A stretch of 55,033 nucleotides of DNA from Rhodothermia bacterium (GTDB lineage: Bacteria > Bacteroidota > Rhodothermia > Rhodothermales > JAAAOL01). Where the stretch lies: assembly GCA_030428385.1 (NCBI GenBank), contig JAUIDY010000029.1, forward strand, positions 1 to 55,033. Direction: 5' to 3'. The position numbers were made by a program, and so were the translations under genes. The notes under the pieces are model-generated. The model ran no database searches. It had not been told where the DNA came from and was given only the letters and a program-made list of their open reading frames with translations. Positions within the stretch are counted from its first letter, which is position 1. Each line of letters opens with the position of its first letter. Shown here one piece after another: positions 8,740 to 16,848 of this stretch.

Positions 8740-9519
8740 ATGAACCCTTTTTCATTACACAACAAAACCGCCCTCATCACCGGCGGCGGAAGCGGCATCG
8801 GCGAGGCCATCACGCGGCGTTTTGCGGCCAGCGGGGCGGCGGTGCATGTGCTCGACGTAAACCGAGAGGCAGCCGAAGCGGTGGTGCAGGAGATTACGGA
8901 TTTGGGCCAGCAAGCCGTTTTCCATGACTGCAACATCGCCCAGCACGCCGAGACGGTGGCGGTGATCGACGCCATCGCCACGCAGGGCTCGGTGGATATT
9001 CTGGTCAACAACGCGGGCATTGCGCACGTCGGCAACGTGGAAAACACCACCGAAGCAGACCTTGACCGGCTGTATCAGGTCAACATCAAGGGCGTGTACA
9101 ACTGCCTGTTTGGGGTGCTGCCCCACATGAAGCAGCAGGGCGGCGGCTGCATCCTCAACGTGGCGTCGGTGGCGGCGATGGTGGCGGTGGCGGATCGGTT
9201 TGCGTATTCGATGACCAAAGGCGCGGTGCTGACGATGACGTATTCGGTGGCGAAGGACTACCTCGCGCACAACATCCGCTGCAACAGCCTATCTCCAGCT
9301 CGCATCCACACGCCGTTTGTGGATGGTTTTCTGGCGAAGAACTACCCCGGTCAGGAAGCGGAGATGTTCGCCAAACTCGCGGGCACCCAACCCATCGGGC
9401 GCATGGGGACGCCAGACGAAGTCGCCCACCTCGCGCTGTTCCTTTGCTCAGACGAAGCGGGGTTCATCACCGGCACCAACTACCCCATCGACGGCGGCTT
9501 TATCACGCTCAATGCGTGA
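8740..9519 (+). CDS. SDR oxidoreductase, probable 2-keto-3-deoxy-L-fuconate dehydrogenase
   Basis: A classical short-chain dehydrogenase of 259 residues. I chose the ATG at 8740 because the cofactor motif TGGGSGIG then sits at residues 14-21, as usual; the frame is open 46 codons further upstream without SDR features. NNAG is at 90-93, and the catalytic residues are Ser143, Tyr156 and Lys160 (YSMTK). The C-terminal stretch NSLSPARIHTPFVDGF resembles dehydrogenases of the L-fuconate pathway. The likely reaction oxidises 2-keto-3-deoxy-L-fuconate to the 2,4-diketo acid with NAD+. The function rests mainly on the neighbours: dehydratase before, hydrolase after. Confidence 0.85.
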   Translation: MNPFSLHNKTALITGGGSGIGEAITRRFAASGAAVHVLDVNREAAEAVVQEITDLGQQAVFHDCNIAQHAETVAVIDAIATQGSVDILVNNAGIAHVGNVENTTEADLDRLYQVNIKGVYNCLFGVLPHMKQQGGGCILNVASVAAMVAVADRFAYSMTKGAVLTMTYSVAKDYLAHNIRCNSLSPARIHTPFVDGFLAKNYPGQEAEMFAKLAGTQPIGRMGTPDEVAHLALFLCSDEAGFITGTNYPIDGGFITLNA

Positions 9520-9725
9520 GTGAAACGTGAAGACGTACCTGAAACCTGAAACGTGAGGGTGCGGATTCGTTCGTAATCCGTTACTTTCTCCACCGTGTTG
9601 CAAGCCTGTTCAGAAGGGCACAGAACGGCAGGCAGAAAAGGCCATCCAGAAAGACACCATTTTTTAAGTTTCAGCAACCTTCGCTGGAGACAAGTTCACG
9701 TTTCACGCTTTACGTTTCACGCCTC
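9520..9725. repeat. Inverted-repeat-bounded spacer with CACGTTT iterations
   Basis: GTGAAACGTGAA at 9520-9531, overlapping the upstream stop codon region, is nearly complementary to TTCACGTTTCAC at 9695-9706. The block at 9694-9721 iterates TTCACGTTT, TTTACGTTTCACG and ends 4 bases before the next ATG, where a ribosome binding site would be expected. No gene lies in the spacer. Confidence 0.45.
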
Positions 9726-10583
9726 ATGAAACTCATTCGCTTCGGCCAACCCGGCCGCGAAAAACCAGGAATTGTTGATGCCCAGGGCGTCATGCGCGAT
9801 GTCAGCGCCTTCACGCCCGACTTCGACGAAGACTTTTTTGAACAGGACGGCCTGACCGGGCTCCGAAGCTGGCTGCGGGTCCACGATGCCGCTGCGCCCG
9901 CCGTTGATATCAGCGAGCGGCTGGGGTCGCCGGTGGCGCGTCCGTCGAAGATTATCTGCGTAGGGCTGAACTATGCCAAACACGCAGCCGAAGGTGGCAT
10001 GGCGATCCCGACCGAGCCGATTCTGTTTTTTAAAGCGCCCTCGGCGGTGTGTGGGCCGTACGACGACATCATCATTCCCAAAAACAGCGAAAAGACGGAC
10101 TGGGAGGTAGAACTGGCGCTGGTCATCGGGAAGCGGGCATCATATGTGGACGAAGCCGAGGCGATGGATTACGTGGCGGGCTACGTGCTGCACAACGATG
10201 TCAGCGAGCGCACTTTTCAGTTGGAGCTCAGCGGACAGTGGGTGAAAGGCAAAAGCGCCGACACGTTTGCGCCGCTCGGTCCATACCTCGTCACCACCGA
10301 CGAAATCGACGACCCGCACAACCTGGCACTGTGGCTGAAGGTCAATGGCGAGACGCTGCAATCGTCCACCACCGACGACCTGATTTTTAACCTCCCGTTT
10401 CTGGTGAGCTACATCAGCCAGTTCATGACGCTGTGCCCCGGCGACGTGATCTCGACCGGGACGCCGTCGGGCGTGGGGCTGGGCCTCAAGCCGCCGCGTT
10501 ATCTCAAGCCCGGCGACGTCGTAGAACTTGGCATCGACGGCCTCGGCGTGGCGAAGCAGAAAGTGCGAGCGTGGCAGCCATGA
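9726..10583 (+). CDS. FAH-family 2,4-diketo-3-deoxy-L-fuconate hydrolase
   Basis: A 285-residue member of the fumarylacetoacetate hydrolase family. It should split 2,4-diketo-3-deoxy-L-fuconate into pyruvate and L-lactate, the last step of the non-phosphorylating fucose route. The N-terminal domain (about 1-70) is followed by the catalytic fold starting at KIICVGLNYAKHA (75-87). Metal-binding acidic residues lie in TDWEVELALVIG (124-135), and other hallmarks are HNDVSERTFQ, GKSADTFAPLGPYL and PGDVISTGTPSGVG. Its stop overlaps the start of the fuconolactonase gene (ATGA), so the two are probably translationally coupled. Confidence 0.92.
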   Translation: MKLIRFGQPGREKPGIVDAQGVMRDVSAFTPDFDEDFFEQDGLTGLRSWLRVHDAAAPAVDISERLGSPVARPSKIICVGLNYAKHAAEGGMAIPTEPILFFKAPSAVCGPYDDIIIPKNSEKTDWEVELALVIGKRASYVDEAEAMDYVAGYVLHNDVSERTFQLELSGQWVKGKSADTFAPLGPYLVTTDEIDDPHNLALWLKVNGETLQSSTTDDLIFNLPFLVSYISQFMTLCPGDVISTGTPSGVGLGLKPPRYLKPGDVVELGIDGLGVAKQKVRAWQP

Positions 10584-11410
10584 TGCGGATTGATGCGCAT
10601 CAGCATTTCTGGTCGTACGATCCGGCGCGGCACGCATGGATCGACGACGCGATGGCGGGGCTGCGGCGTGACTTTTTGCCTGCCGACCTCGCGCCCATCC
10701 TTCAACGGAATCTAGTAGACGGCACGGTGCTGGTGCAGGTGGACCAGACCGAAGAAGAAACCCGGTGGATGCTCGATCTGGCCGCGCAGCATCCGTTTGT
10801 TAAAGGGGTCGTCGGGTGGATTGATTTGCGGGCACCAGATGTCGCGGAGCGGCTGGCCCATTTTTCGGAGTTCGAGGTGCTCAAAGGCTTTCGCCACATC
10901 GTGCAGGCCGAGCGTGACGACCTGTTTCTGCTCGACCCGGCGTTCCAGCGCGGCATCCGGTGGCTCACCGCGTTTGGCTTTACGTACGATATCCTGATTT
11001 ATCCGCACCAGCTTCCGGCAGCGATCCGGCTTGTGGAGGCCCACCCGGACCAGCATTTCGTGCTCGATCACATCGCCAAGCCGCCCATCAAGGCACAGGC
11101 GATGGAGCCGTGGGCGTCGCTCCTCCGCACGCTGGCGCAGCACAACAACGTGTGGTGCAAGGTCTCCGGCCTCATCACTGAAGCCGACTACACGGCATGG
11201 ACGCCGTCGCACATTTTTCCGTACCTCGATGTCGTTTTTGCGGCTTTTAATATAAATCGGCTTATGTTTGGCTCCGACTGGCCTGTGTGCCGCTGCGCCG
11301 GGACCTACGACCAGGTGCTTTCGCTGGTGGAAAACTACACGACAGGTCTAAGCGCCGAGGCGCGCCACAAGCTGTTCGGTGGCAATGCCGTCGCTTTTTA
11401 TGGACTTTGA
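10580..11410 (+). CDS. Amidohydrolase-2 family L-fuconolactonase
   Basis: A 276-residue amidohydrolase, probably opening L-fucono-lactone to L-fuconate, the step between L-fucose dehydrogenase and FucD. The chosen ATG at 10580 overlaps the stop of the FAH gene by 4 bases; a second ATG follows at 10583. The barrel opens with DAHQHFW (HxH at residues 7 and 9). LDHIAKPPIK carries the next His, and MFGSDWPVC carries the active-site Asp. KGVVGWIDLRAP and LKGFRHIVQAE are typical of fuconolactonase and rhamnonolactonase-like members. The fucose assignment comes from context; the fold itself is clear. Confidence 0.9.
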   Translation: MMRIDAHQHFWSYDPARHAWIDDAMAGLRRDFLPADLAPILQRNLVDGTVLVQVDQTEEETRWMLDLAAQHPFVKGVVGWIDLRAPDVAERLAHFSEFEVLKGFRHIVQAERDDLFLLDPAFQRGIRWLTAFGFTYDILIYPHQLPAAIRLVEAHPDQHFVLDHIAKPPIKAQAMEPWASLLRTLAQHNNVWCKVSGLITEADYTAWTPSHIFPYLDVVFAAFNINRLMFGSDWPVCRCAGTYDQVLSLVENYTTGLSAEARHKLFGGNAVAFYGL

Positions 11411-11723
11411 GGCTGAGGAATACCTATTTCCAGCATGTCATCGCGAGGAGCGCTAGCGACGTGGCGATCTCACCCCGTTTGTGGTGTTCTTTCCTGTCGG
11501 GGTGAGATCACCACAGGATCTGCGATCCTTCGTGATGGCGTGATAAAAAGCGATTTTACGAAAACGCTTACTGTATACCATACACGTTCATTCGTGTCAT
11601 CCCGAATACCGCATCGCGGCGTGAGGGATCTGCCACGTTTTCGTATTGCACAACCTGAACATGGGAGATCTCTCCTCCTTACAGTCGTCGAGATGACACG
11701 GGAATAAACGCTCCTTCACGCTC
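11411..11723. repeat. Two adjacent palindromic intergenic repeats
   Basis: The first has perfect 11-base arms, GATCTCACCCC (11466-11476) and GGGGTGAGATC (11499-11509), flanked by GTCATCGCGAGGAGCG. The second is bounded by CGTGTCAT (11593-11600) and ATGACACG (11693-11700), with CGTGAGGGATC inside. Both look like dispersed GTCATCCCGA-type elements. No gene is present in this 313-base gap. Confidence 0.6.
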
Positions 11724-12566
11724 ATGGACTTAGGACTCACCAACAAGGTCGTACTCATCAGCGGCGGGGCGCGGGGCATCGGCGAGGGTATCGTTCGCGG
11801 TGTTGCAGCCGAAGGCGGCATTCCCGTGATTGTGGATCGGAAGCGGGAGACGGCGGAACGTTTAGTGGACGATCTGGCAAATCAAGATCGGCCCGCGCTG
11901 TTTGTGCACACCGAACTCAGCGACCCGGCGCAATGCCAGCAGGCTGTGGAGGAATCGCTATCTCACTTCGGTCGGCTTGATGCGCTGGTCAACAACGCGG
12001 GCACCAACGATGGGGTGGGTTTGGCGAGCGGGTCGCCGGAGACGTTTGTCGCGTCCTTCCACAAGAACCTACACCACTATTATTACCTCGCCCATTTTGC
12101 GCTCGACGCGCTCAAGCAATCCCGCGGGGCGGTTGTGAATATCAGTTCGAAGACAGCGGTGACGGGACAGGGCAATACCTCGGCGTATGCGGCGGCGAAA
12201 GGGGCGCAACTGGCGCTCACCCGCGAGTGGGCCGTCGAACTGCTGCCTTTTGGCATCCGCGTCAATGCCATTGTTCCCGCCGAGGTGATGACACCGATGT
12301 ATGAAGAATGGCTGCAAAGCTTCCCCGACGCCGAAGCAAAACGCCGTGCCATCGTGCAAAACATCCCGCTCGGGCAGCGGATGACGACGAAGGAAGAAAT
12401 CGCCGCGATGGTCCTGTTTCTGATCTCATCGCACGCCGCGCACATCACCGGGCAGTGCATCCACGTAGACGGCGGCTATGTGCATCTGGACCGAGCGCTC
12501 GTGTGGGATGAAGGAAGAGAGATGGGGGAGGAGGGAGACAGGAGAGATAGCCATGCCGATACATAA
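11724..12566 (+). CDS. SDR-family L-fucose dehydrogenase
   Basis: A 280-residue short-chain dehydrogenase, proposed to oxidise L-fucose to L-fucono-lactone with NAD(P)+ as the first pathway step. The cofactor motif SGGARGIG is at residues 13-20, NNAG at 90-93, and the active site has Ser141/Ser142 with Tyr155 and Lys159 (YAAAK). HKNLHHYYYLAHFAL and VPAEVMTPMYEEWL are typical of the L-fucose dehydrogenase branch of SDRs. About 20 charged residues (DEGREMGEEGDRRDSH) extend past the usual SDR end and may be non-functional read-through. It lies between the lactonase and permease genes. Confidence 0.87.
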   Translation: MDLGLTNKVVLISGGARGIGEGIVRGVAAEGGIPVIVDRKRETAERLVDDLANQDRPALFVHTELSDPAQCQQAVEESLSHFGRLDALVNNAGTNDGVGLASGSPETFVASFHKNLHHYYYLAHFALDALKQSRGAVVNISSKTAVTGQGNTSAYAAAKGAQLALTREWAVELLPFGIRVNAIVPAEVMTPMYEEWLQSFPDAEAKRRAIVQNIPLGQRMTTKEEIAAMVLFLISSHAAHITGQCIHVDGGYVHLDRALVWDEGREMGEEGDRRDSHADT

Positions 12567-12581
12567 GCCACCCACCCGTAA

Positions 12582-12601
12582 AGACGCGCCGTGGCGCGTC
12601 T
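12582..12601. repeat. Perfect short palindrome between fucose dehydrogenase and fucP
   Basis: AGACGCGCC and GGCGCGTCT form a 9-bp stem with a 2-base loop. It is followed by CCCCGCCCG, not a U-tract, so it is either a dispersed palindrome or an RNA-stability hairpin rather than a classical terminator. Confidence 0.55.
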
Positions 12602-12692
12602 CCCCGCCCGATACTGCATGACGCATGGGCAGCAAGACACCGACGCAAGCAAAGCGAGCACCTGATCTGATAGACCTACCACCCCAAACCAC

Positions 12693-13979
12693 ATGGAAAC
12701 CACCACCCGAACCAAGCTCGTCCCGCCCGGCCTGATGCTGCCGTTTATCCTCATCACCAGCCTGTTTGCGTGGTGGGGGCTGGCGAACAACATGACGGAC
12801 ACGCTGCTCGCGGCGTTTAAGCGCATCATGAGCATGTCCGACACGCAGACGTCGCTTATCCAGGTGGCATTTTACGGCTCATATTTTTGCCTCGCGCTCC
12901 CGGCGGCGATTTTTATCAAGCGGTTCACCTACAAGTCGGGCGTGCTGCTGGGGCTGGGGCTGTTTATCAGCGGGGCGCTGCTGTTTTACCCGGCGAGCCA
13001 GACGATGGTGTACGGCCATTTCCTGGCCGCGCTGTTTATTCTGGCGGGCGGCCTTTCCATTCTGGAGACGGCGGCGAATCCTTACATCATCGCGATGGGG
13101 CCTGCCGAGACGGGTGTGCGGCGGCTGAACCTCGCGCAGTCGTTTAACCCCATCGGCTCGATTACGGGCGTGGTGCTGAGCCAACTGTTTATCCTCGCCA
13201 ACCTCGACGCCGCCAGTGCCGAAGAACGCGCCGCGATGTCGGCGGCGCAGTTGGAGGCGTTGCAGGCGCAAGAATTAGGTGCCGTGATGGGGCCGTACGT
13301 GGGCGTGGCGTTTGTGCTGTTGCTGCTGTGGATCGCCATCGCCGTGGTGAAGATGCCGAAGGCGTCCGACGAAGGCCCCGCGCTGGAGATTGGGGCGACG
13401 CTGAAGCGGCTGCTGGCGAACAAGAACTACGTGTGGGGTGTGGTCGCGCAGTTTTTCTACGTCGGCGCGCAGATCGGCGTGTGGTCGTTTACGATCCGGT
13501 ACGTGATGGCGGAACTCGGCCTCAACGAAGAAGGCGCGTCGCAGTATTACCTCGCCGCGCTGGTGCTGTTTGCGATCTCGCGGTTTGTGTGCACCTTCCT
13601 GATGCGGTTTGTGACGCCGAAGAAGCTGCTTACCATCCTGTCGGTGCTGGCGATGGGGCTCACCATTGTGGTGATCCTCGTTGGCGGCATGGTAGGCGTC
13701 GTCGCGCTGGTGGCGATTTCGGCGTGTATGTCGCTGATCTTCCCGACGATTTTCGGTCTTGCGGTGCAAGGCTTGGGCGCGGATACCAAACTCGGCGGCT
13801 CCGGCCTCATCATGGCGATTCTCGGCGGGGCGGTGCTCACCTATATCCAGGCGCTTGTCTCCGACGCGACGGGCAGCATCAGCATTGCCTACGTGGTGCC
13901 GCTAGCGTGCTTCGCCCTCATCGCCTATTACGCCGCCTTCGTCCGCCACGCGCCGCCCGACAGCGCCGAGGTTGCATAG
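12693..13979 (+). CDS. fucP: L-fucose permease (MFS, FHS family)
   Basis: A 428-residue, roughly 12-helix major facilitator of the fucose-galactose-glucose:H+ symporter family, located in the cytoplasmic membrane. Diagnostic stretches are FAWWGLANNMTDTLLAAFKR at the N-terminus, GSYFCLALPAAIFIKRFTYK, LETAANPYIIAMGPAETGVR, and LNLAQSFNPIGSITG. The central loop (about 195-245) is hydrophilic, and the C-terminal half contains SLIFPTIFGLAVQGLG. It supplies free L-fucose to the enzymes encoded upstream. Confidence 0.95.
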   Translation: METTTRTKLVPPGLMLPFILITSLFAWWGLANNMTDTLLAAFKRIMSMSDTQTSLIQVAFYGSYFCLALPAAIFIKRFTYKSGVLLGLGLFISGALLFYPASQTMVYGHFLAALFILAGGLSILETAANPYIIAMGPAETGVRRLNLAQSFNPIGSITGVVLSQLFILANLDAASAEERAAMSAAQLEALQAQELGAVMGPYVGVAFVLLLLWIAIAVVKMPKASDEGPALEIGATLKRLLANKNYVWGVVAQFFYVGAQIGVWSFTIRYVMAELGLNEEGASQYYLAALVLFAISRFVCTFLMRFVTPKKLLTILSVLAMGLTIVVILVGGMVGVVALVAISACMSLIFPTIFGLAVQGLGADTKLGGSGLIMAILGGAVLTYIQALVSDATGSISIAYVVPLACFALIAYYAAFVRHAPPDSAEVA

Positions 13980-14070
13980 GTTTAATGTCGTGACATCCCC
14001 AGCGGCTCATTCCCTTTTATAGTGTCGTGCCCTACTCAACGACGACGGCACAGAGCTTAATCCGAACCTG

Positions 14071-14226
14071 ATGCCCAAACCGACGCTCTGTGTTGGCTGT
14101 CGCAAGGATGACGATCCAAACCAAGAGATCGTCTGCAACCTGACACGATTGGACCAACAGGGTGAGCCTACGTTTGTTTGCTTTGCGTATGAGCCCAAGA
14201 CGCGATTGGGAGCAAGCAAAGGGTGA
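14071..14226 (+). CDS. Small four-cysteine protein, possibly 5'-truncated
   Basis: A 51-residue frame starting MPKPTLCVGC. Cysteines at 7, 10, 22 and 37 could bind a metal, and EIVCNLTRLDQQGEPTFVCF has the feel of a conserved small-protein family. The same frame continues upstream as NDDGTELNPNL without a standard start codon until an in-frame TAG at 14020. The upstream residues look protein-like, so the original start may have been lost, or a CTG at 14068 may be used. Function unknown. Confidence 0.45.
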   Translation: MPKPTLCVGCRKDDDPNQEIVCNLTRLDQQGEPTFVCFAYEPKTRLGASKG

Positions 14227-14399
14227 TCTAGGCTGGTTTCAAAGCCTCGGAAGAGGTGGCGTAGTTTTTTCCTCAAACGCGGCCCATAATAAGCATCCCA
14301 GTGCCAGCACAGGGATGAAAAAGAAGGCGCTAGGAGTTACATGGACGCAAGTTGTAGAAATACACGTTAGGATTTCCCGCTACCCATAGAGAATACTCG

Positions 14400-15911
14400 A
14401 TGACGGACCATAAACAACCATACTTGATGCTTCGAGCAGTTGGCGGTGTTTTTTTTTGGATCCTCTTGTCCGCTTGGACATCTCAGGTCCTGGCACAAGG
14501 CTATGACCTTGTCGTTGCCAATGGTCGCGTGATGGACCCAGAGACCGGCCTCGATGATATCCGGCATGTCGGTATCACGGACGGAACGATCCAAGCCCTC
14601 AGCGCGACGCCGCTGCAAGGGCACGAGACGCTTGATGCCACAGGCCTCGTGGTTGCGCCCGGCTTCATCGATCTGAATACCTATCAGCACGGCAGCGACC
14701 TTTTCCGCCTCCGCGCCACCGACGGCGTGACCGCGGTGCTCCAGTTGGAGGGCGGGGCCATCGACGTGCCCGCCTACTATGATGCCCTGAACGGGCGTGC
14801 GCTTATTCATTACGGTGTGGCCGTCGATCATGGAGTGCTTCGCCGCGTTGCCCAGGGCGATACAACACTCGAAGTCGTGAATGGCCTCACCGACTGGCCG
14901 GGCATCAACGAGACCCGCGCCTTTCCAGAGTTGGATCAGCAGCCTCTCTCAACTGCCGAACGTGATACGCTCGCTGCGTTGGTGGAACAGGGGCTGCGTG
15001 ACGGCGCTGTCGCCGTCGGGTTTGGGATCGCGTATACGCCGGGCGCGACGCATTCGGAGATCCTGCGCATGTTCGAAGTGGCGTCCCAATATGATGCTTC
15101 GTCCCACATTCACGTCCGCAACTTCGACCCGACACGCGAATGGGACGACCTCTACGAAGTGCTGGTCGGGGCGATCTATACCGGAGGCGACCTTCACATC
15201 AATCATCTCCAAAGCGTCTACGGAAGTGTCACTGAGCGTGCGCTGCGGTTTATCACGCGCGCCCGCACCTTCGGCCTATCGGTCACGACAGAGTGTTATC
15301 CGTATACCGCAGGCATGACCTTTATTGACTCCGCTCTTTTTGATGATTGGGAGACGCGTTCGGATGAAAACCTGAACCGTTTCGAATGGCCCGCGACCGG
15401 GGAACGCCTTACGCGCGAGACGTTTGGCCGGTATCGTGCGCAGGGCGGCGTGGTGATCATCCACCCAAGCAACGAGGAAGCACAGGCCGCTGCTGTACGA
15501 ACCTGTATCGCCCACCCGCTGCCCATGATTGCCAGCGACGGGGCGTGGGACGGTGGGCAGACGCACCCGCGTGTGGCTGGAACGAACAGCCGCGTCCTTG
15601 GCCGCTACGTCCGGGAAGAAGGCGTTCTATCGCTGATGGATGCGCTCCACAAGATGACCCTTGCCCCTGCACAGCACCTCGAGCGGCGTGTCTCGGCAAT
15701 GCGTCGCAAGGGCCGTGTCCAAGTCGGTGCCGACGCTGACCTGGTAATCTTCAATCCCGCTACCGTAATCGACCGTGCCACCTATCGGAATCCGCTCCTT
15801 GCGCCCGTTGGTATTGAGGTCGTCTTAGTGGGGGGCGTTCTCGTGGTGCAGAACGGAGCGATTCAGGAGGGGGTGTACCCTGGACAACCCATCCGCGGAC
15901 CAAGGCAATAA
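14400..15911 (+). CDS. Amidohydrolase, D-glutamate deacylase/D-aminoacylase-like, secreted
   Basis: A 503-residue protein with a signal peptide (hydrophobic 11-32, ending VLAQG). The composite amidohydrolase domain starts YDLVVANGRVMDPETGLDD. The family pattern of N-acyl-D-glutamate deacylases is seen in ATDGVTAVLQLEGGAIDVPA and NGRALIHYGVAVDHG. Later metal-site candidates are HIHVRN, HINHLQS, and the Asp of IASDGAWDGG. The N-terminal site reads FIDLNTYQHG (90-98), where related enzymes usually have an H-x-H; this could impair or change metal binding. Activity on D-amino-acid derivatives in the periplasm is family-level inference. Confidence 0.8.
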   Translation: MTDHKQPYLMLRAVGGVFFWILLSAWTSQVLAQGYDLVVANGRVMDPETGLDDIRHVGITDGTIQALSATPLQGHETLDATGLVVAPGFIDLNTYQHGSDLFRLRATDGVTAVLQLEGGAIDVPAYYDALNGRALIHYGVAVDHGVLRRVAQGDTTLEVVNGLTDWPGINETRAFPELDQQPLSTAERDTLAALVEQGLRDGAVAVGFGIAYTPGATHSEILRMFEVASQYDASSHIHVRNFDPTREWDDLYEVLVGAIYTGGDLHINHLQSVYGSVTERALRFITRARTFGLSVTTECYPYTAGMTFIDSALFDDWETRSDENLNRFEWPATGERLTRETFGRYRAQGGVVIIHPSNEEAQAAAVRTCIAHPLPMIASDGAWDGGQTHPRVAGTNSRVLGRYVREEGVLSLMDALHKMTLAPAQHLERRVSAMRRKGRVQVGADADLVIFNPATVIDRATYRNPLLAPVGIEVVLVGGVLVVQNGAIQEGVYPGQPIRGPRQ

Positions 15912-16135
15912 GGGACTACCTTGCAGCCGGTCGTTCGCTAGCACCACCCTGCGGGTGCTCATAAACGTCATGTGTTTTCACTAGATCGACACCGAAGCCC
16001 CGGATTGGCTGCTTCGGAGGGCGTAGTTGAGCGAAATGATCCAGCCATCCAGGGTCGCCCTTTCACGTACTCCGAGCAGGAAGCAGAATCGCATTTGCTG
16101 AGAGGCTACAAGCATTGAATAGGAGGAAATACACG
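15912..16135. other. Intergenic, no gene seen
   Basis: A 224-base gap. CCGAAGC and GCTTCGG near 15993-16016 could form a weak hairpin after the amidohydrolase gene, but no U-tract follows. An AGGAGG motif at about 16121-16126 precedes the GTG of the pseudogene below. Confidence 0.4.
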
Positions 16136-16783
16136 GTGCTGCCCGAACGGCCCCACCTGGGACCGATGAAGCCGGTGTCTTCCGCCGTGACCACCCATAC
16201 CATTCTCCCGAACGGGCAACTGGTGCTGACCATTGAACACGATGTGATTAAAGGCGTCACGCCGACGATGCTGCGCTGGTGGTTTGAGACGCGATGCTGC
16301 GCTGGTGGTTTGAGACGCTCGGAGAAACGATGACGCATGAGGGGAAGGAGTATCCCCGCTATCTCCTGTGGCATCCGCGCGATCACATCCATTGGCAGTT
16401 GGTTTCCCGTTCTCCAGGCGGCGGTAGCGGGCAAGGAGCACGGTTTCGGATCGTAGAAGCCTTTGCGGCCAATCCGGCCTTTTATGTGGACTCGACCGAA
16501 TATGTGGAGAAGCTGGATGAAAACGGCCTCTCCTTGGTCCGTCGAGTCCTCGGCATGGAGGTGTTCCGGCTGGAGCACCGGTTTGGAGAAACGACCGGCG
16601 GGGCCACCTATCATTCCCGCTCGTCAGCATTAAGTCGGGCCTGTTACGCGGGCTGGTGAATTACGTCGTCCGTCCGCGTATTTTTCTGATGCGATGGGCA
16701 CGGCGTGGCTCACGCACAACGTGGAGGAAGTGAGCATGTTTGAGCACCTGCTGCCGGGGCTCTATGCAGCGAGGGCTCAATAA
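16136..16783 (+). pseudogene. DAPG-hydrolase (PhlG)-like gene, frameshifted
   Basis: The decayed frame can be followed in pieces. Frame one from the GTG at 16136 (AGGAGG about 10 bases upstream) reads LPERPHLGPMKPVSSAVTTH and LTIEHDVIKGVTPTMLRWWF. A 26-base unit is exactly duplicated (16267-16292 and 16293-16318); removing one copy restores the frame into GETMTHEGKEYPRYLLWHP and RDHIHWQL. The frame shifts again near 16620 (into SGLLRGLVNYVVRPRIF) and near 16682 (into DAMGTAWLTHNVEEVSMFEH), ending at TAA 16781-16783. WHPRDHIHW and THNVEEV resemble the zinc-dependent C-C hydrolase family of 2,4-diacetylphloroglucinol hydrolase. With three frame breaks it is very unlikely to be functional. Confidence 0.75.
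16267..16318 (+). repeat. 26-bp perfect tandem duplication
   Basis: Two adjacent identical 26-base units, each beginning GATGCTGCGCTGG and ending TTTGAGACGC. The length is not a multiple of three, so the duplication breaks the reading frame of the host gene. It appears to be recent, because the copies are identical. Confidence 0.95.
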
Positions 16784-16848
16784 AGCCGGTATCAGCCGGT
16801 GACTGACAGGCGACCGGTTTTGCATGTTGTCCCGCATCCAAGGCTGCA

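Noticed and set aside
13328-13993. Alternative plus-strand frame within fucP
   Set aside because: Arg/Gly-rich out-of-frame translation of the permease gene.
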